DNA from: Okapia johnstoni
Lineage: Eukaryota; Chordata; Mammalia; Artiodactyla; Giraffidae
DNA length: 64,000 bases
Assembly (NCBI GenBank): GCA_024291935.2
Contig: CM044313.1
Location: 85,993,001 to 86,057,000 of the forward strand
Direction of reading: 5' to 3'
The notes beneath the pieces are model-generated. The model was given only the letters and a program-made list of their open reading frames with translations, was not told the origin of the DNA and searched no databases. Shown here in pieces: positions 44,595-55,086 of this stretch. Position 1 is the stretch's first letter; each line of letters begins with the position of its first letter. Both the position numbers and the translations under genes were made by a program.

Positions 44595-45265
44595 ACAGTT
44601 CAATTCAGTCACTCAGTCATGTCTGACTCTTTGTGACCCCATGGACTGCAGCACACCAGGTGTCTCTGCCCATCACCAACTCCCAGCACTGACTCAAATC
44701 CATTTCCTTCATGTCAGTGATGCCATCCAACAATCTCATCCTCTTTTGTCCCTTCTCCTCCCGCCTTCAATCTTTCCCAGCATCAGGGTCTTTTCCAGTG
44801 AATGGGTTCTTTGCATCAGGTGGCCAATGTATTGGAGTTTCAGCTTTAGCATCTGTCCTTCCAATGAATATTCAGGACTGATTTCCTTTAGGATGGACTA
44901 GTTTGATCTCCTTGCAGTCCAAAGGACTCTCAAGAGTCTTTTCCAACATCACAGGTCAAAACATCAGTTCTTCGGTTCTTGGCTTTCTTTATAGTCCAAC
45001 TAGCACATCCATACATGACTACTGGACAAACCATAGCTCTGACTAGATGGACCTTTGTTGGTAAAGTAATGTCTCTGCTTTTTAACATGCTGTCTAGTTT
45101 GGTCATAGCTTTTCTTCCAAGGAGCAAGTGTCTTTTAATTTCATAGCTGCAGTTACCAACTGCAGTGATTTTGGAACCCCTGCAAAAAAAAGTCTTTCAC
45201 TGTTTCCATTGTTTCCCCATCTATCCACCATGAAGTGATAGGACTGGGTGCCATGATCTTAGTTG
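44595..45265 (-). mobile_element. BovB LINE 3' part (third in the stack)
   Basis: From the reversed tail 'acagttcaattcagtcactc' to 'catgatcttagttgtct' near 45265 (the KTKIMA region). The minus strand covers the post-RT extension with indels (A-run at 45184-45191). A 65-codon frame (44930-45127) reads [18 protein letters not shown]. Confidence 0.93.
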
Positions 45266-45360
45266 TCTAGGTTTGTCATAGGTTTGTCATAGGTTTCCTT
45301 TCAAGGAACAAGCACCTTTAATTTCCTGGCTGCAGTGACCATCCTCAGTGGTTGTGGGCC
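45266..45360 (-). mobile_element. Short BovB segment repeating an internal part (fourth in the stack)
   Basis: The plus strand 'gtctaggtttgtcat' to 'gaccatcctcagtgg' matches the reverse of the TNLDS/ADGDC region that also occurs at about 45096-45170. Hence this part of BovB is present twice in a row. 'gtttgtcatag' is tandemly doubled at 45271-45281 and 45282-45292. Confidence 0.8.
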
Positions 45361-45442
45361 CATTAGGAGCTTCCTATTGCATTTGACCAATTATCTGATG
45401 AGTCAATTGTTTATTTTACGAGTAAATCAATTGTGAGACATT

Positions 45443-45668
45443 GTATGCATGCTCAGTCACTCAGTTGCCTTTGACTCTTTGCCACCCCTTGGACTGCAGC
45501 CTGCCAGGCTCCTCTGTCCATGGGATTCTCCAGGCAAGAGTACTGGAGTGGGTTGCCATTTCCTTCTTCAGGAGATTTGTCCCCCCCCCCCCCCCAGGGA
45601 TGGAAACTGAGTTGCTGGCTCCTACATTGGCAGATGGATTCTTTATCAGTCTGCCACCTGGTAAGCCC
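45443..45668 (-). mobile_element. Bov-tA SINE with 11-bp target-site duplication and poly-C
   Basis: Minus strand from 'gggcttaccaggtggcagac' to 'gagtgactgagcatgcatac'. 'tgtgagacatt' flanks it at 45432-45442 and 45669-45679. Fifteen consecutive C (45581-45595) replace the usual 'cttcccaaccc' between head and Bov-A. Confidence 0.95.
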
Positions 45669-45679
45669 TGTGAGACATT

Positions 45680-46717
45680 ACTGGACAATAATTTACCTAG
45701 ACTTTTTAGGCTATGTTATACTTGATTTTTCTAGACTCTGCAAAAGGTTCAGTGCTATATTCTTGGATGTGTTCTTATTTTAATGCATTTATCATTCATC
45801 ATTCATACACTGAAGTCTAGTCATGCATATACACAAAACTTATGTCATATTCAATTTACTATTCAGCAGCTCTTAGAATAACAGATCACTCAAGTTAAAA
45901 TTGTACAAGATAACTAACTTTCAACTACAACATATGTAAGAATTAATCACCTAGTTTTAGGCAAAATGCTTCCAGTAATGTTTATGTCACTACTTCATGA
46001 TGGGGTTTGGAGCTCATCTCTATTCCCTATGGTTAAAATAATTTTTTTTTTTTTTGCTCTTCACTTTGAGCATAAATCTATAAAACTATCGACTTCAAAT
46101 AATTATTATTGTAGGTCGATATCTCAATTCTTCTTAGGAAGGATTTTGTTTAATAACTTAAAGATAGTCTTCAGTAAAGAAATTCCACTATATCTCAAAC
46201 AATTTATTCTGATGTGGAATAAGATACTACTGTAATGTCTACAGAGTTGTACATCTTATTCTCCAAGAAAGCTGTTTGTCCCTGCCCCTACATTTTGATG
46301 GCAAAATTAATTTCATAAAAGAAAGCTCATCATATTAATTGCTTGCTAATTATGTTTTAATTACCTTTTAACAGGTTAACTCCTGACTAATTTGTTTTGA
46401 ATTTTGTGTCCATTAAAATTTGTGATCCCTCTATTAATATTGATCTTTAGTGCCATCTATATTTGCTACAGGAATTAAAATAGCAGACAAATATATAAAG
46501 AGTATATAAAGTAAGGGCTTATAATTCAAGTCTGTCAAACAGCATTTGTAACTCCTATTATTTTTCCAAAGTTATATGCAGCATATTTTCTTCTCTTCAG
46601 TCATGTCTACTGATGAAAATGTGGAGTGAACCATTATGGCATTCTCTATGGATAGCTCACCGTAAATTCTAGACTCGTTTTTGTACTGAAAATGTAGCTC
46701 TCTAAATTTGATAACAG
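45680..46717. other. Unassigned AT-rich DNA
   Basis: A T-run at 46041-46056. No repeat family or gene recognised. The 89-codon frame at 45966-46235 is compositional. Confidence 0.4.
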
Positions 46718-46729
46718 CAAATATTTAAT

Positions 46730-46944
46730 GAGCTTTCCAGGTGACACTAGTGGTAAAGAACTCACCTGCCAATGCAGGAGTCTCAAGAGACATCCCTGGG
46801 TCAGGAAGATCCCTTAGAGGAGGGCATGGAGGAACCTGCTCCAGTATTTTTGCCTGGAAAAGGCCAATGAAAGGGTAGCCTAGTGGGCTATCATCCATAG
46901 GGTCACAAAGAGTTGGACATGACTAAAGCAACTTAGTACACTCT
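46730..46944 (+). mobile_element. Bov-tA SINE with 12-bp target-site duplication
   Basis: Plus strand from 'gagctttccaggtgacacta' with head 'gtaaagaactcacctgcca' and Bov-A unit to 'ctaaagcaacttagtacact'. 'caaatatttaat' flanks it at 46718-46729 and 46945-46956. Confidence 0.95.
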
Positions 46945-46956
46945 CAAATATTTAAT

Positions 46957-48078
46957 AATAGGGTCATAGATTTAAATTTTTGCTTACACTCTAATTTTGG
47001 GAATTTGTAACAAAAATAAACCAGTATAGCAAGAAAAGTTCATAGATTATTTATGGGTATCTACTACTATGTATGATGTTGTAATGTTTGAAAATCCATC
47101 TAGATTTCAACCTGAAATTAAAAGATGTAAAATTAATACTGGTTTAAAAATCATATACTACACACCAGCCCATATGCAAATTTCCTTAATGACCATTGCC
47201 GTGTGACTGATTAGCTGTTACTTACTCTTTGCTAAAGGGCCTTGAGGACTCCTTTTTGGATGACATAGCTAATGTAATTATTTCAAAATTTTAATAATTA
47301 GAAAAAAATCTTATATACAATTAAAATATTTGAAAGAATTTTTATCCATGTAATCTATTTTTGTTCTATGAAACTCAATGACTAAGTCTGTTGGTTTTTC
47401 TGAATAAAATTTTAAAACTATTTAATGCTAACTCTTTTGTTCCTCCGGAGAAAAACATCTATCAATGTGATGCATCATTAAGTCCAAACATATATCAGAA
47501 CAGAGCTGAAAGATACGCATTGATAATATTGAATTTCCAAGAGTTAAACCATAAATACTGAAGCTAAAGATAATGTGTTTTTTTTTAATGAGATTTATAA
47601 AAATTCCATATCAATAGTTATTTGAAGTGAATACTGTTTGCCACTTGGGTATTTTAAAACACATTTTTTTGATACCTATAAAGTATTTTATCAAAAATTA
47701 AGTAGAAAAATGAAAGGGAGAAAGTGTTCTGAGAAGGTAGAATGAAATCACTTAAATATAGTAAAATGGAGAACCCTGATTAATCTACCTTGCTTAGTTA
47801 AATTACATTTATATTGAGTCTGTTATGCATTTGGACTGATTTTAACAATATAAATAATGCTAAGGACAGGGAGAGGAATTTAGGCAATAGGAAGCCTGAT
47901 TTCATTGATCCCAGAGCAACTTGCATTTGGAGGTAGGAAAAAAGGCTCTGGACTTTTCTCAGAGGATCCTGGACTTCTCTGTTGCCATGTGGATGGCCAG
48001 ATTAGGTGAGATAACAGGGAAGTACACTATGTCTCATCACCCACGTGGATGAGACCAGAGTTGATGGAATAAGCAATG
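46957..48078. other. Unassigned AT-rich DNA
   Basis: No family or gene recognised. A T-run lies at 47578-47586. Confidence 0.4.
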
Positions 48079-48261
48079 GTTATCCCAGGTGGCATTAGTT
48101 GTAAAGATCTGCTTGCCAGTGCAGGAGACATAAGAAGATGATCCCCCTGGAGGAGGACATGGCAATCCACTCCAGTATTCTTTCCTGGAGAATTCCATGG
48201 ACAGAGAAGCCTGGTGAGCTACAGTCCATGGGGTGGCAAAGAGTTGAACACAACTGAAGCG

Positions 48262-48299
<38 letters not shown>
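48079..48299 (+). mobile_element. Bov-tA SINE with (CA)n tail
   Basis: Plus-strand head 'ccaggtggcattagttgtaa', Bov-A unit from 'ggaggaggacatggcaatcc' to 'caactgaagcgcacac', then about 20 CA units (48253-48298). The microsatellite grew from the 3' tail of the SINE. Confidence 0.94.
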
Positions 48300-48302
<3 letters not shown>

Positions 48303-49055
48303 TATTACCAGAAGTCTCTTAAATCCAAGGACTGGAGATAATCTTCTTTAAAAGAGATAAAAATAGTACACACTTTAACCTCATCAACTTGCTCCCTACT
48401 GGTATTTTCCTCATTATATGTTAATTAGGCCAGTTTGAGTTTTTCTCCAATCTTGAGTGGGATATACACAGTCACAACAAAAAGATCTACCTAAACATTG
48501 TATTGCTACTTTGTTTTGTGTCCCCATCATTTCAGTGTTAAAAAAACACAAACATTACACATTTCTATCTGCATTCACCTAAATTTGTCTCATTTTTCAT
48601 AGTCTCATTCTCTCATTCTTTGACACATTCTCTTTCTCTCGTCATCTTTCTCTTTTTCTAATGAAGATCTGGTGGACTTATTTCTCTGCAACTTATGTTT
48701 TGTCTTTCTTTTATCCTAAATAATGTATTTTTCTTCTGAACTCTCCATTATTCAAGATTTAGAAATGAAATAAGTAATTATAGTCCTAACCTGTAGTTAC
48801 AAAGTTACCAGGTTTTTAATAATAATTTATTGACTCACCTTATTAATTATCTTATAGCTACCAGCCGATTTCTTAAATTTACTATAAAATCTGTTATTTG
48901 CCACAGCAACAAAATATAAATATATCAATGTGCTTTATAAGTTAAAAAGTGCTATGTTAATTCATGGTTGTCATAGCTCTAGTTCAGAGACATAAGAGGT
49001 AGGTGAGGAATAAAAATGCATCACTCCAGAGACAAAGGAGTCTTCACTGTACATA
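48300..49055. other. Unassigned DNA
   Basis: A CT-rich stretch lies at 48590-48660 ('tctcattctctcattctttg'). No gene recognised. Confidence 0.4.
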
Positions 49056-49153
49056 TTTTTTTTTTTAATAAATGTATTTATTTTAGTTGGGGGCTAATTA
49101 CATGAATCAGCCATGGGTTTACATGTGTTCCCCATCCTGAACCCCCCCCCCCC
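49056..49153 (-). mobile_element. L1-BT 3'-end fragment with deletion and C-run
   Basis: The plus strand shows a T-run, 'atttattttagttgggggct', then 'catgaatcagccatgggttt' and 'gttccccatcctgaa', the reverse of the L1-BT end. About 35 bases between 'ctaatta' and 'catgaatcagcc' are missing relative to the copy at 35 kb. Twelve C follow (49142-49153). 'gtacatattt' and 'gtacgtattt' may be flanking duplications. Confidence 0.88.
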
Positions 49154-49354
49154 GTACGTATTTCTTAAATTGACCCCTTTACAGTCATCTCCTCCTGTGC
49201 CTATTGTGCGCTCAAAGCAAATTCAGTTTAATGAAGGTTTTTGATTATTTTTGTTCTGATGATTCAAGTGTTTCTTGAAAATAGACATTCTTTTAAAAGA
49301 GACCATATGGTAGTTTTATAATATAATCTTTTGAGTGAGAGTACCATTTATTTG

Positions 49355-49490
49355 AAGTTCTACTCTGTCATTTACAAGTTGCATGATCTCAGGCTAATTA
49401 CGTATTTACACCTACCCACCCATTTCTAAGGAGGCTCTCCTATGACTGCTCTGGGCTGTTGAGAGGATTAAAGCATGGATGATGCAGCAA
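49355..49490 (+). mobile_element. MIR SINE
   Basis: 'ctactctgtcatttacaagttgcatgatctcaggctaattacgt' carries the MIR core order (tctgccacttactagctg, tgacct.gggcaa.ttac). 'ggctgttgagaggattaaa' matches the following MIR part. Ancient and diverged. Confidence 0.65.
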
Positions 49491-49663
49491 AGTTAGTCTC
49501 ACTCCACAGGTGACTGTGAACTACTATTTTCTGTTGTCTCCTATCTTCAAATAATCTTTGTATCTAAGAAATAGTTTATACCCTTGAGCAAAAATAATGG
49601 TTAAAATCTTTAATGACGGAAAACACTTTTTTTGTCTTTTGCCCAGAGTATTCAGAGCATCAA

Positions 49664-49831
49664 ACCTGGACTGGGAAGATCCCCTGGGGAAGGGAAAGGG
49701 AATCCACTACAGCATTCTTACCTGGAGAATTCCATGGACAGAGAAACCCGGTGAGCTACAGTCCATGGGGTCGCAAAAAGTTGGACACTACTGAAGCAAC
49801 TTAGTGCACGCACAGACAAACACACACTTCA
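49664..49831 (+). mobile_element. Bov-tA SINE, head truncated
   Basis: Starts inside the head at 'acctggactgggaagatccc' and continues with a Bov-A unit to 'ctactgaagcaacttagtgc', then a degenerate CA-rich tail. Confidence 0.92.
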
Positions 49832-50051
49832 GCGCAACATGATGACGTTATTAATAATATGCTGAATCAATGAGCATGCAGAGTTTTAAGTCATTGGAGA
49901 AAATTTTAAAATTGTTTTTCTGCATTATATCAGATATGTCTTGAGTGTCCTTTTTATCATATCTTAGAGAAGAAAATATCTCCTTTATCTTCCAAGAAGA
50001 CCATTATCCCTCTATGAATAATTTATTTATTTTAGTTTGCCCCATGCATCT

Positions 50052-50254
50052 CAGTTGAGTTCAGTCACTCAGTGCTGTCCGACTCTTTGTGACCCCATAA
50101 ACCGCAGCACGCCAGGCCTCCCTGTCCACCACCAACTCCCAGAGTCCACCCAAACCAACGTCCATTGAGTCGGTGATGCCATCCAACCATCTCATCCTCT
50201 GTCGTCCCCTTCCTCTCCTGCCCTCAATCATTCCCAGCATCAGGGTCTTTTCCA
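50052..50254 (-). mobile_element. BovB LINE, very short 3' end with 8-bp target-site duplication
   Basis: Only 203 bases of the BovB 3' end (reverse of the Bov-A-like end plus the [19 protein letters not shown] codons). 'atgcatct' flanks it at 50044-50051 and 50255-50262. Little diverged. Confidence 0.92.
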
Positions 50255-50262
50255 ATGCATCT

Positions 50263-51827
50263 AAAGGCCCTCAAAATCAACACTCCACTGTTTAACTACT
50301 AACTACCTTTTCCCTTTAGGGCATTTCATTTGTGCAAAATACATATTTTGTTCTGTTTGTAATGTTATTTCACTGAAATTCATAATGTTTCAAGACACAC
50401 AGTAAAACTACTTTTATCAAATATAAATAATTTACTTTAAAATTGGTAAACAGCTAATCTCCAAAGTATAAATAGCAAGATTTTTTTTTTAAGTAGATAG
50501 ATATAAGTTGACGAAGAGTGAATTCCTCAAATTATGAAGAAAGGCAGGGAAAGACAATGAGTATAGATAAGAATGGAATTTGAGAGTAATTTTAGGTAGT
50601 GAGGTGACTTAAGACACCAAAAAATGTAGTTTTGGAAGATTTCTGTAGTCCCCCAAATTATAAAATTATTTTTTTTTTTTTTTTTCTGGGTTTTATTATT
50701 GTCTTCTAAATGTATTTTTTATTTTCTAATATAGCATAGTTGACTTCAAATTATTTTAAATCTTCACAAGGGAGAAATTTTAAATGAGTGAAAAATGGAC
50801 AAGTATCTGTTAAGAGGCAGTTTTCTTCTGACAGAAATCCAAACTTCTGAAGTTTTGCAGAAACAAATACACATATTTTGTCTATTTTCCCTGTTGTTTA
50901 CCCGCTGAATCTTAAAGCAGTCCAAAGACAGATACTATGTAGGGAGACTCTAATAATCACCAATCAACACAGACATGTGAGTACACACTTGTGGTCAGAG
51001 GAGCATTGCCATGGAAAGGAAAAGGCAATGATCCTGTAGTTAAATTCTAAGTTCAGTTCCGTTAAAGTAGAATGCAAGAAAAGACATTTTTTTTTTTTTG
51101 GTCGAGTAACAGCTGTGTCAGAATAGGAACAGATGAGAGTTATAGATTAGGAACAGTCAGAGGAATTAGTGTGATTAAAAGCTTTTGTACCTATTATGCT
51201 TAGATGCATAAAATGCTGTGAAGCTTCTAGCATAGAAGAAGAGCCAGCATACAGGAAAAGCAGGGAAGTTCATGTAGCATAGCACAGTTATGGCAGTTTC
51301 AAAATAATGTTTATATTACCTGGAAGATCATCAGTTCAGAAATGAGTTACTCAGTGTAATGACAGTGTATTAAAGTCAACAAATAAACTGCTGTGTCCTT
51401 TTTCTTATGATTAACCTTTTTTATTTTATCCATGGTTAATCACACATAACACAATTATCTAGGTCAATAACTATTCTGGATAATATTATTCACTTAAATT
51501 TCAAGTTAAACTCTGTGTTTTCTTTTGATTTTGTTTTTCAAAAACCCAAAGATAGGAAGAGTTGAACTTTAATTTTAGGGACTATTTTAAAGTTCAAAGT
51601 AGTATGCAATTAGAGGATAAAAAAGCAGTATCAAGAGTATATATTATTACACTTTAGCCACGTATAAATTGTCATAAACATTTATGAGAATGTTTTTAGT
51701 TTGACTTCCCTCTTTATACAATTTGAAGCAAAATATACAGTCTACCTTGTATTTGTAAGATAATATTGTATAAATTTATAGATTTAAATCAATTTATTGA
51801 ATACTATTATTATACTAACTGTATTAG
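50263..51827. other. Unassigned AT-rich DNA
   Basis: Several T-runs (50480-50490, 50669-50686, 51087-51099), each without a recognisable element body. No gene seen. Confidence 0.4.
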
Positions 51828-52172
51828 TTTACTTGGGCTGTTACAACAAAAAACAACACCCTGAGTGGCTTAAATAACTAATAGCTAGAGATTGAAATAT
51901 CATCAGAGTTGCTTCCTTCTGTGGCCTGTGAGGGAGAATGTGTGTGTCTCTCTTAGCTTCTAGTAACCTCTGGTTTGTAGTTGGTGTTCCCTTTTTATAA
52001 GGTTGTCAGCCATATTAGATTAGAGTATACCCTAACAGCTGGATCATTAGCAATAACTGTATTTCCAAATAAAGTCACATTATTATCCAAATAAAGTCAC
52101 ACATATTCACAAGTACTGGGGGTTAGAGTTTTTAAACCTTTTGAGGAACACAATTCAATAACTTTTGCCATT
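51828..52172 (-). mobile_element. MLT1-like MaLR LTR remnant
   Basis: The plus strand carries 'tgtattagtttacttgggctgttacaac', 'gagtggcttaaataac', 'atttccaaataaagtcacat' (the last duplicated at 52079-52100) and 'aggaacacaattcaataac', the order of an antisense MLT1-type LTR. A non-coding fossil. Confidence 0.6.
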
Positions 52173-52719
52173 CATTGATTTCAATTACTTAAATTTTGTA
52201 TTTTGAGTTACTGGGAAAATCCTATCTGTAATGCTAAAATGAGTAATTTGGAAAACATTCCTGAATATTTCTTTTCAGAGATATGTTTCCTAGAGGCCAA
52301 AATAAATTTGAAAATGTCTAGGTAAATACTATGGAGCTTACAAGTATAATAAGGCATTCTCTGTACCTTAAATGCATATTGCATTAAGTAGGATTAAGTT
52401 TAAATATATAAATATGTAAATAACAAGAGCTAGAACAACTCAAAGACAATAAAAGACTATGCTTGATTAATTGCTAACTAAGTGTTACAGACATTAGCTA
52501 TAAGACAAGAACACAATTCCTTTAAGCTAGGTGGAATAGTTAATGTGTTAGGATTTAAATTAGAAAGTAAAGACTGGATACATTTTAGAAAGAAATGTAG
52601 AAAAGGCAATTAATGAGTAAAATGTTAGATACGAGAAAACAGGGCTTGAATTCAGAGGATGCGGTGTTGCTCAACATGTTAAAAGAGCATTTCTACAGAC
52701 ATAAGGCACACTGAGTAGG
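52173..52719. other. Unassigned AT-rich DNA
   Basis: No repeat or gene recognised before the next BovB. Confidence 0.4.
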
Positions 52720-53131
52720 CATGTATGGATGAGAGGGTTGGACCATAAAAGAGGGTGATTGCCGAAGAACTGATACTTTTGAATTGTGGTGCTGGAGAAG
52801 ACCTTGGAGAGTCTCTTGGAGAGCAAGGAGATCAAACCAGTCAATCTCAAAGGAAATCAACCCTGAATATTCTTTGGAAGGACTGATGCTGAAGTTGACG
52901 CTTTAATACTTTGGCCACCTGACACGAACAGCCAACTCATTGGAAACGACCCTGATGCTGGGAAAGATTGAAGGCAGGAGGAGAAGGGGACGACAGAGGA
53001 TGAGATGGTTGGATGGCCTCACCCACTCAATGGGCATGGGTTTGATAGTGGAGGACAGTAAAGCCTGGTGTGCTCTAGACTGTGGGGTCACAAAGAGTCA
53101 AACATGTCCGAAAGCGACTGAACAACACACT
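52720..53131 (+). mobile_element. BovB LINE 3' end
   Basis: Plus strand from 'catgtatggatgagagggtt' to 'gaaagcgactgaacaaca'. The frame [20 protein letters not shown] (52940 on) ends in a deleted region around 53047 ('gatagtggaggacag'). Confidence 0.94.
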
Positions 53132-53209
53132 TAGAGGTGACAGGAAATTTAATCTAATATTTAAAGTCATGATGGAAATCTTTCTTTTTGTAATTAACTA
53201 AGTTCCAAC

Positions 53210-53304
53210 CTGCCTGGAAAATCCCATGGACAGAGGAGCCTGGCAGGCTACAGTCCATGAGGTCACAAAGAGTTGGACTTGACTTAGTGACTAAACAACA
53301 GCAA
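53210..53304 (+). mobile_element. Bov-A fragment
   Basis: 'cctgcctggaaaatcccatg' to 'gacttagtgactaaacaac', the 3' two thirds of a Bov-A unit. It lies 80 bases after the BovB end and has the same orientation. Confidence 0.88.
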
Positions 53305-53311
53305 AGTTCCA

Positions 53312-53680
53312 ATCTGTCTTAGGGCCTCTGCTTCAAATACTCCCTCTACTTCTGTAGCTATCACTCCCTTTTTTTGCACAATTGTTTCTGTTGCCTTATT
53401 TCCATACTCAGCTTAACTATTACCTTGTCAGAGAGTTGTATCTTGAGTACTCTACTCTCTTTCACTCCTTAGTATAATCTCAGTTGATTTTCTCTATAGC
53501 ACTGATTAAAATTAATAATTGTTTATCTATTTATTAATTCTTTGTTATATCTTCCACTAAGATTTATGACATCAAGAACCACATTGCTTGCTTTCAGCAT
53601 TTTTACTCAGCATCAATAACAGTAGATGAAAGGGGTATATGACATGTAAACATTGGCTAAATGAAGGTATTTAAGTTGTT
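53312..53680 (+). mobile_element. L2 LINE 3' end
   Basis: The order 'gcctctgcttcaaatactcc', 'tttctctatagcactgatta', 'tatttattaattctttg', 'cttccactaagatttatgac' matches the L2 3' region (tagcacttatcac, then ccactagaatgtaagctcc). Ancient and diverged. Confidence 0.65.
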
Positions 53681-53826
53681 TATAATTTTACTATTAGTAT
53701 TCCTTTATAGATAATAAAAATCATTGATTGTTTGAGGTGCAGAAGACAGGGTGAAACTCAACAAATAAACTATATGTGCCTCACACTGTGCAAATAGACT
53801 TTATATCAAGAAACTCATTATTATAA

Positions 53827-54027
53827 CTCTTCCTTGATGGCTCAGATGGTAAAGAATCTTCCTGTAATGCAGGGGACCTGGGTTTGATCCCTGGGTTGGG
53901 AAGATTCCCTGGAGGAGGGCATGACAACCCACTCCGGTATACTTGCCTGGAGAATCCCCATGGACGCCTGTGGGGCTACAGTCTATAGGGTCACAAAGAG
54001 TCAGACACGACTGAGCAACTAAGCACA
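53827..54027 (+). mobile_element. Bov-tA SINE
   Basis: Complete: head 'ttgatggctcagatggtaaa', B-box region 'gggtttgatccctgggttgg', Bov-A unit, end 'ctgagcaactaagcacata'. One small indel in the Bov-A part ('gaatccccatggacgcctg'). Confidence 0.94.
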
Positions 54028-54167
54028 TAGAAAAACACATCATCAACCATACAGGCAATTTGGATTCACAGTCATGGAGGGAGTAAATTTTGATCACCCA
54101 GTAGCTCCTGGCATGTGTTCCATATGATATCAGGGCACTCACATAAGTACTCATGGTTCATAGACAT

Positions 54168-54387
54168 GGTAGTGATGGTAGTTTAGTCACTTAGCCATGT
54201 CCAGCTCTTGCAACCCCATGGATTGTAGCTTGCCAGGCTCCTCTGTCCATGGGATTTCCCAGGCAATAATACTGGAATGGGTTGCCATTTTCTTCTCCAG
54301 AGGATCTTCCAGACCCAGAGATCAAACCCACGTCTCCTTCATTGCTGGTAGATTTTTTTTTTTTTACCTCTGAGCCACCAGGGAAGC
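54168..54387 (-). mobile_element. Bov-tA SINE with 10-bp target-site duplication
   Basis: Minus strand from 'gcttccctggtggctcagag' (with a T-run of about 15 inside the head at 54352-54365 on the plus strand) to 'gtgactaaactaccatcac'. 'tcatagacat' flanks it at 54158-54167 and 54388-54397. Confidence 0.95.
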
Positions 54388-54420
54388 TCATAGACATACA
54401 CCCTCATTACCACGGCATTA

Positions 54421-55086
54421 ATCAGGGTATTCCAGAGAAACAATCAGGGAATTCCAGAGAAACAGAACTATGCAAATAGGTGGTGGTTAGATAGATAAAT
54501 AAACACATACATGCCAAGTTGCTTCAGTCTTGTCAGATTCTTGTGACCCCATGGACTATAGCCTGCTAGATTCCTCTGTCCATAGAATTTTCCAGGCAAG
54601 AATACTAGAGTAGGTTGCAGTGCCCTCCTCCAGGGGATCTTCCCAACCCAGGGATCGAACCCACATCTCTTGTGTCTCTTGCATTAACAGGCGGGTTCTT
54701 TACCACTAATGCCATCTGAGGAGATAGATACATAGATAGATAGATTTTAAAGAATTGGATCATGTGACTGTGTAGGCTTGGGAAATTCAATATCTGATGG
54801 TGGAATCTGACAGGCTAGAGACTCAGGAAAGACCTGTAGTTCTAGTTTAAAGGCAGTCTACTGGAAGAATTCCTATCTGCTTGAAGGAGAGCATCTTTTA
54901 TTTTGTTCAGATCTTCAACTAATTGGGTGAGATCCACCGCATTACAGAGGACAATATGGTTTACTCAAATTCCACTGATCTATGTGTAAATATCATCCAA
55001 AAGTACCCTCATAGAAATAGCCAGAATAATGTTTGACCAAATATCTGGGCACCAATCAAGCTGACACATAAAGTCAACCATCACAG
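54421..55086 (-). mobile_element. ERVL-type LTR remnant interrupted by a SINE
   Basis: The plus strand has 'attccagagaaacagaacta' at its start and 'attggatcatgtgactgtg', 'ccgcattacagaggacaat', 'gtttgaccaaatatctggg' and 'aagctgacacataaagtca' after the SINE. This is the antisense order of a widespread mammalian ERVL-class LTR (MLT2-like; subfamily not fixed). The 22 bases 54421-54442 are repeated at 54443-54464 with one change. No coding part. Confidence 0.55.
54507..54720 (-). mobile_element. Bov-tA SINE nested in the LTR
   Basis: The minus strand contains 'aagaacccgcctgttaatgc' and a head with 'gggttcgatccctgggttgg', followed by Bov-A to 'ctgaagcaacttggcatg'. The flanks carry 'tagatagat' units, so the insertion site was a short (TAGA)n. 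It has a 12-base internal duplication ('cttgtgtctctt'). Confidence 0.93.

Noticed and set aside
48037..48298. Cys/Val-rich frames beginning MCVCVCV
   Set aside because: Translations of the (CA)n tail and the antisense Bov-tA.
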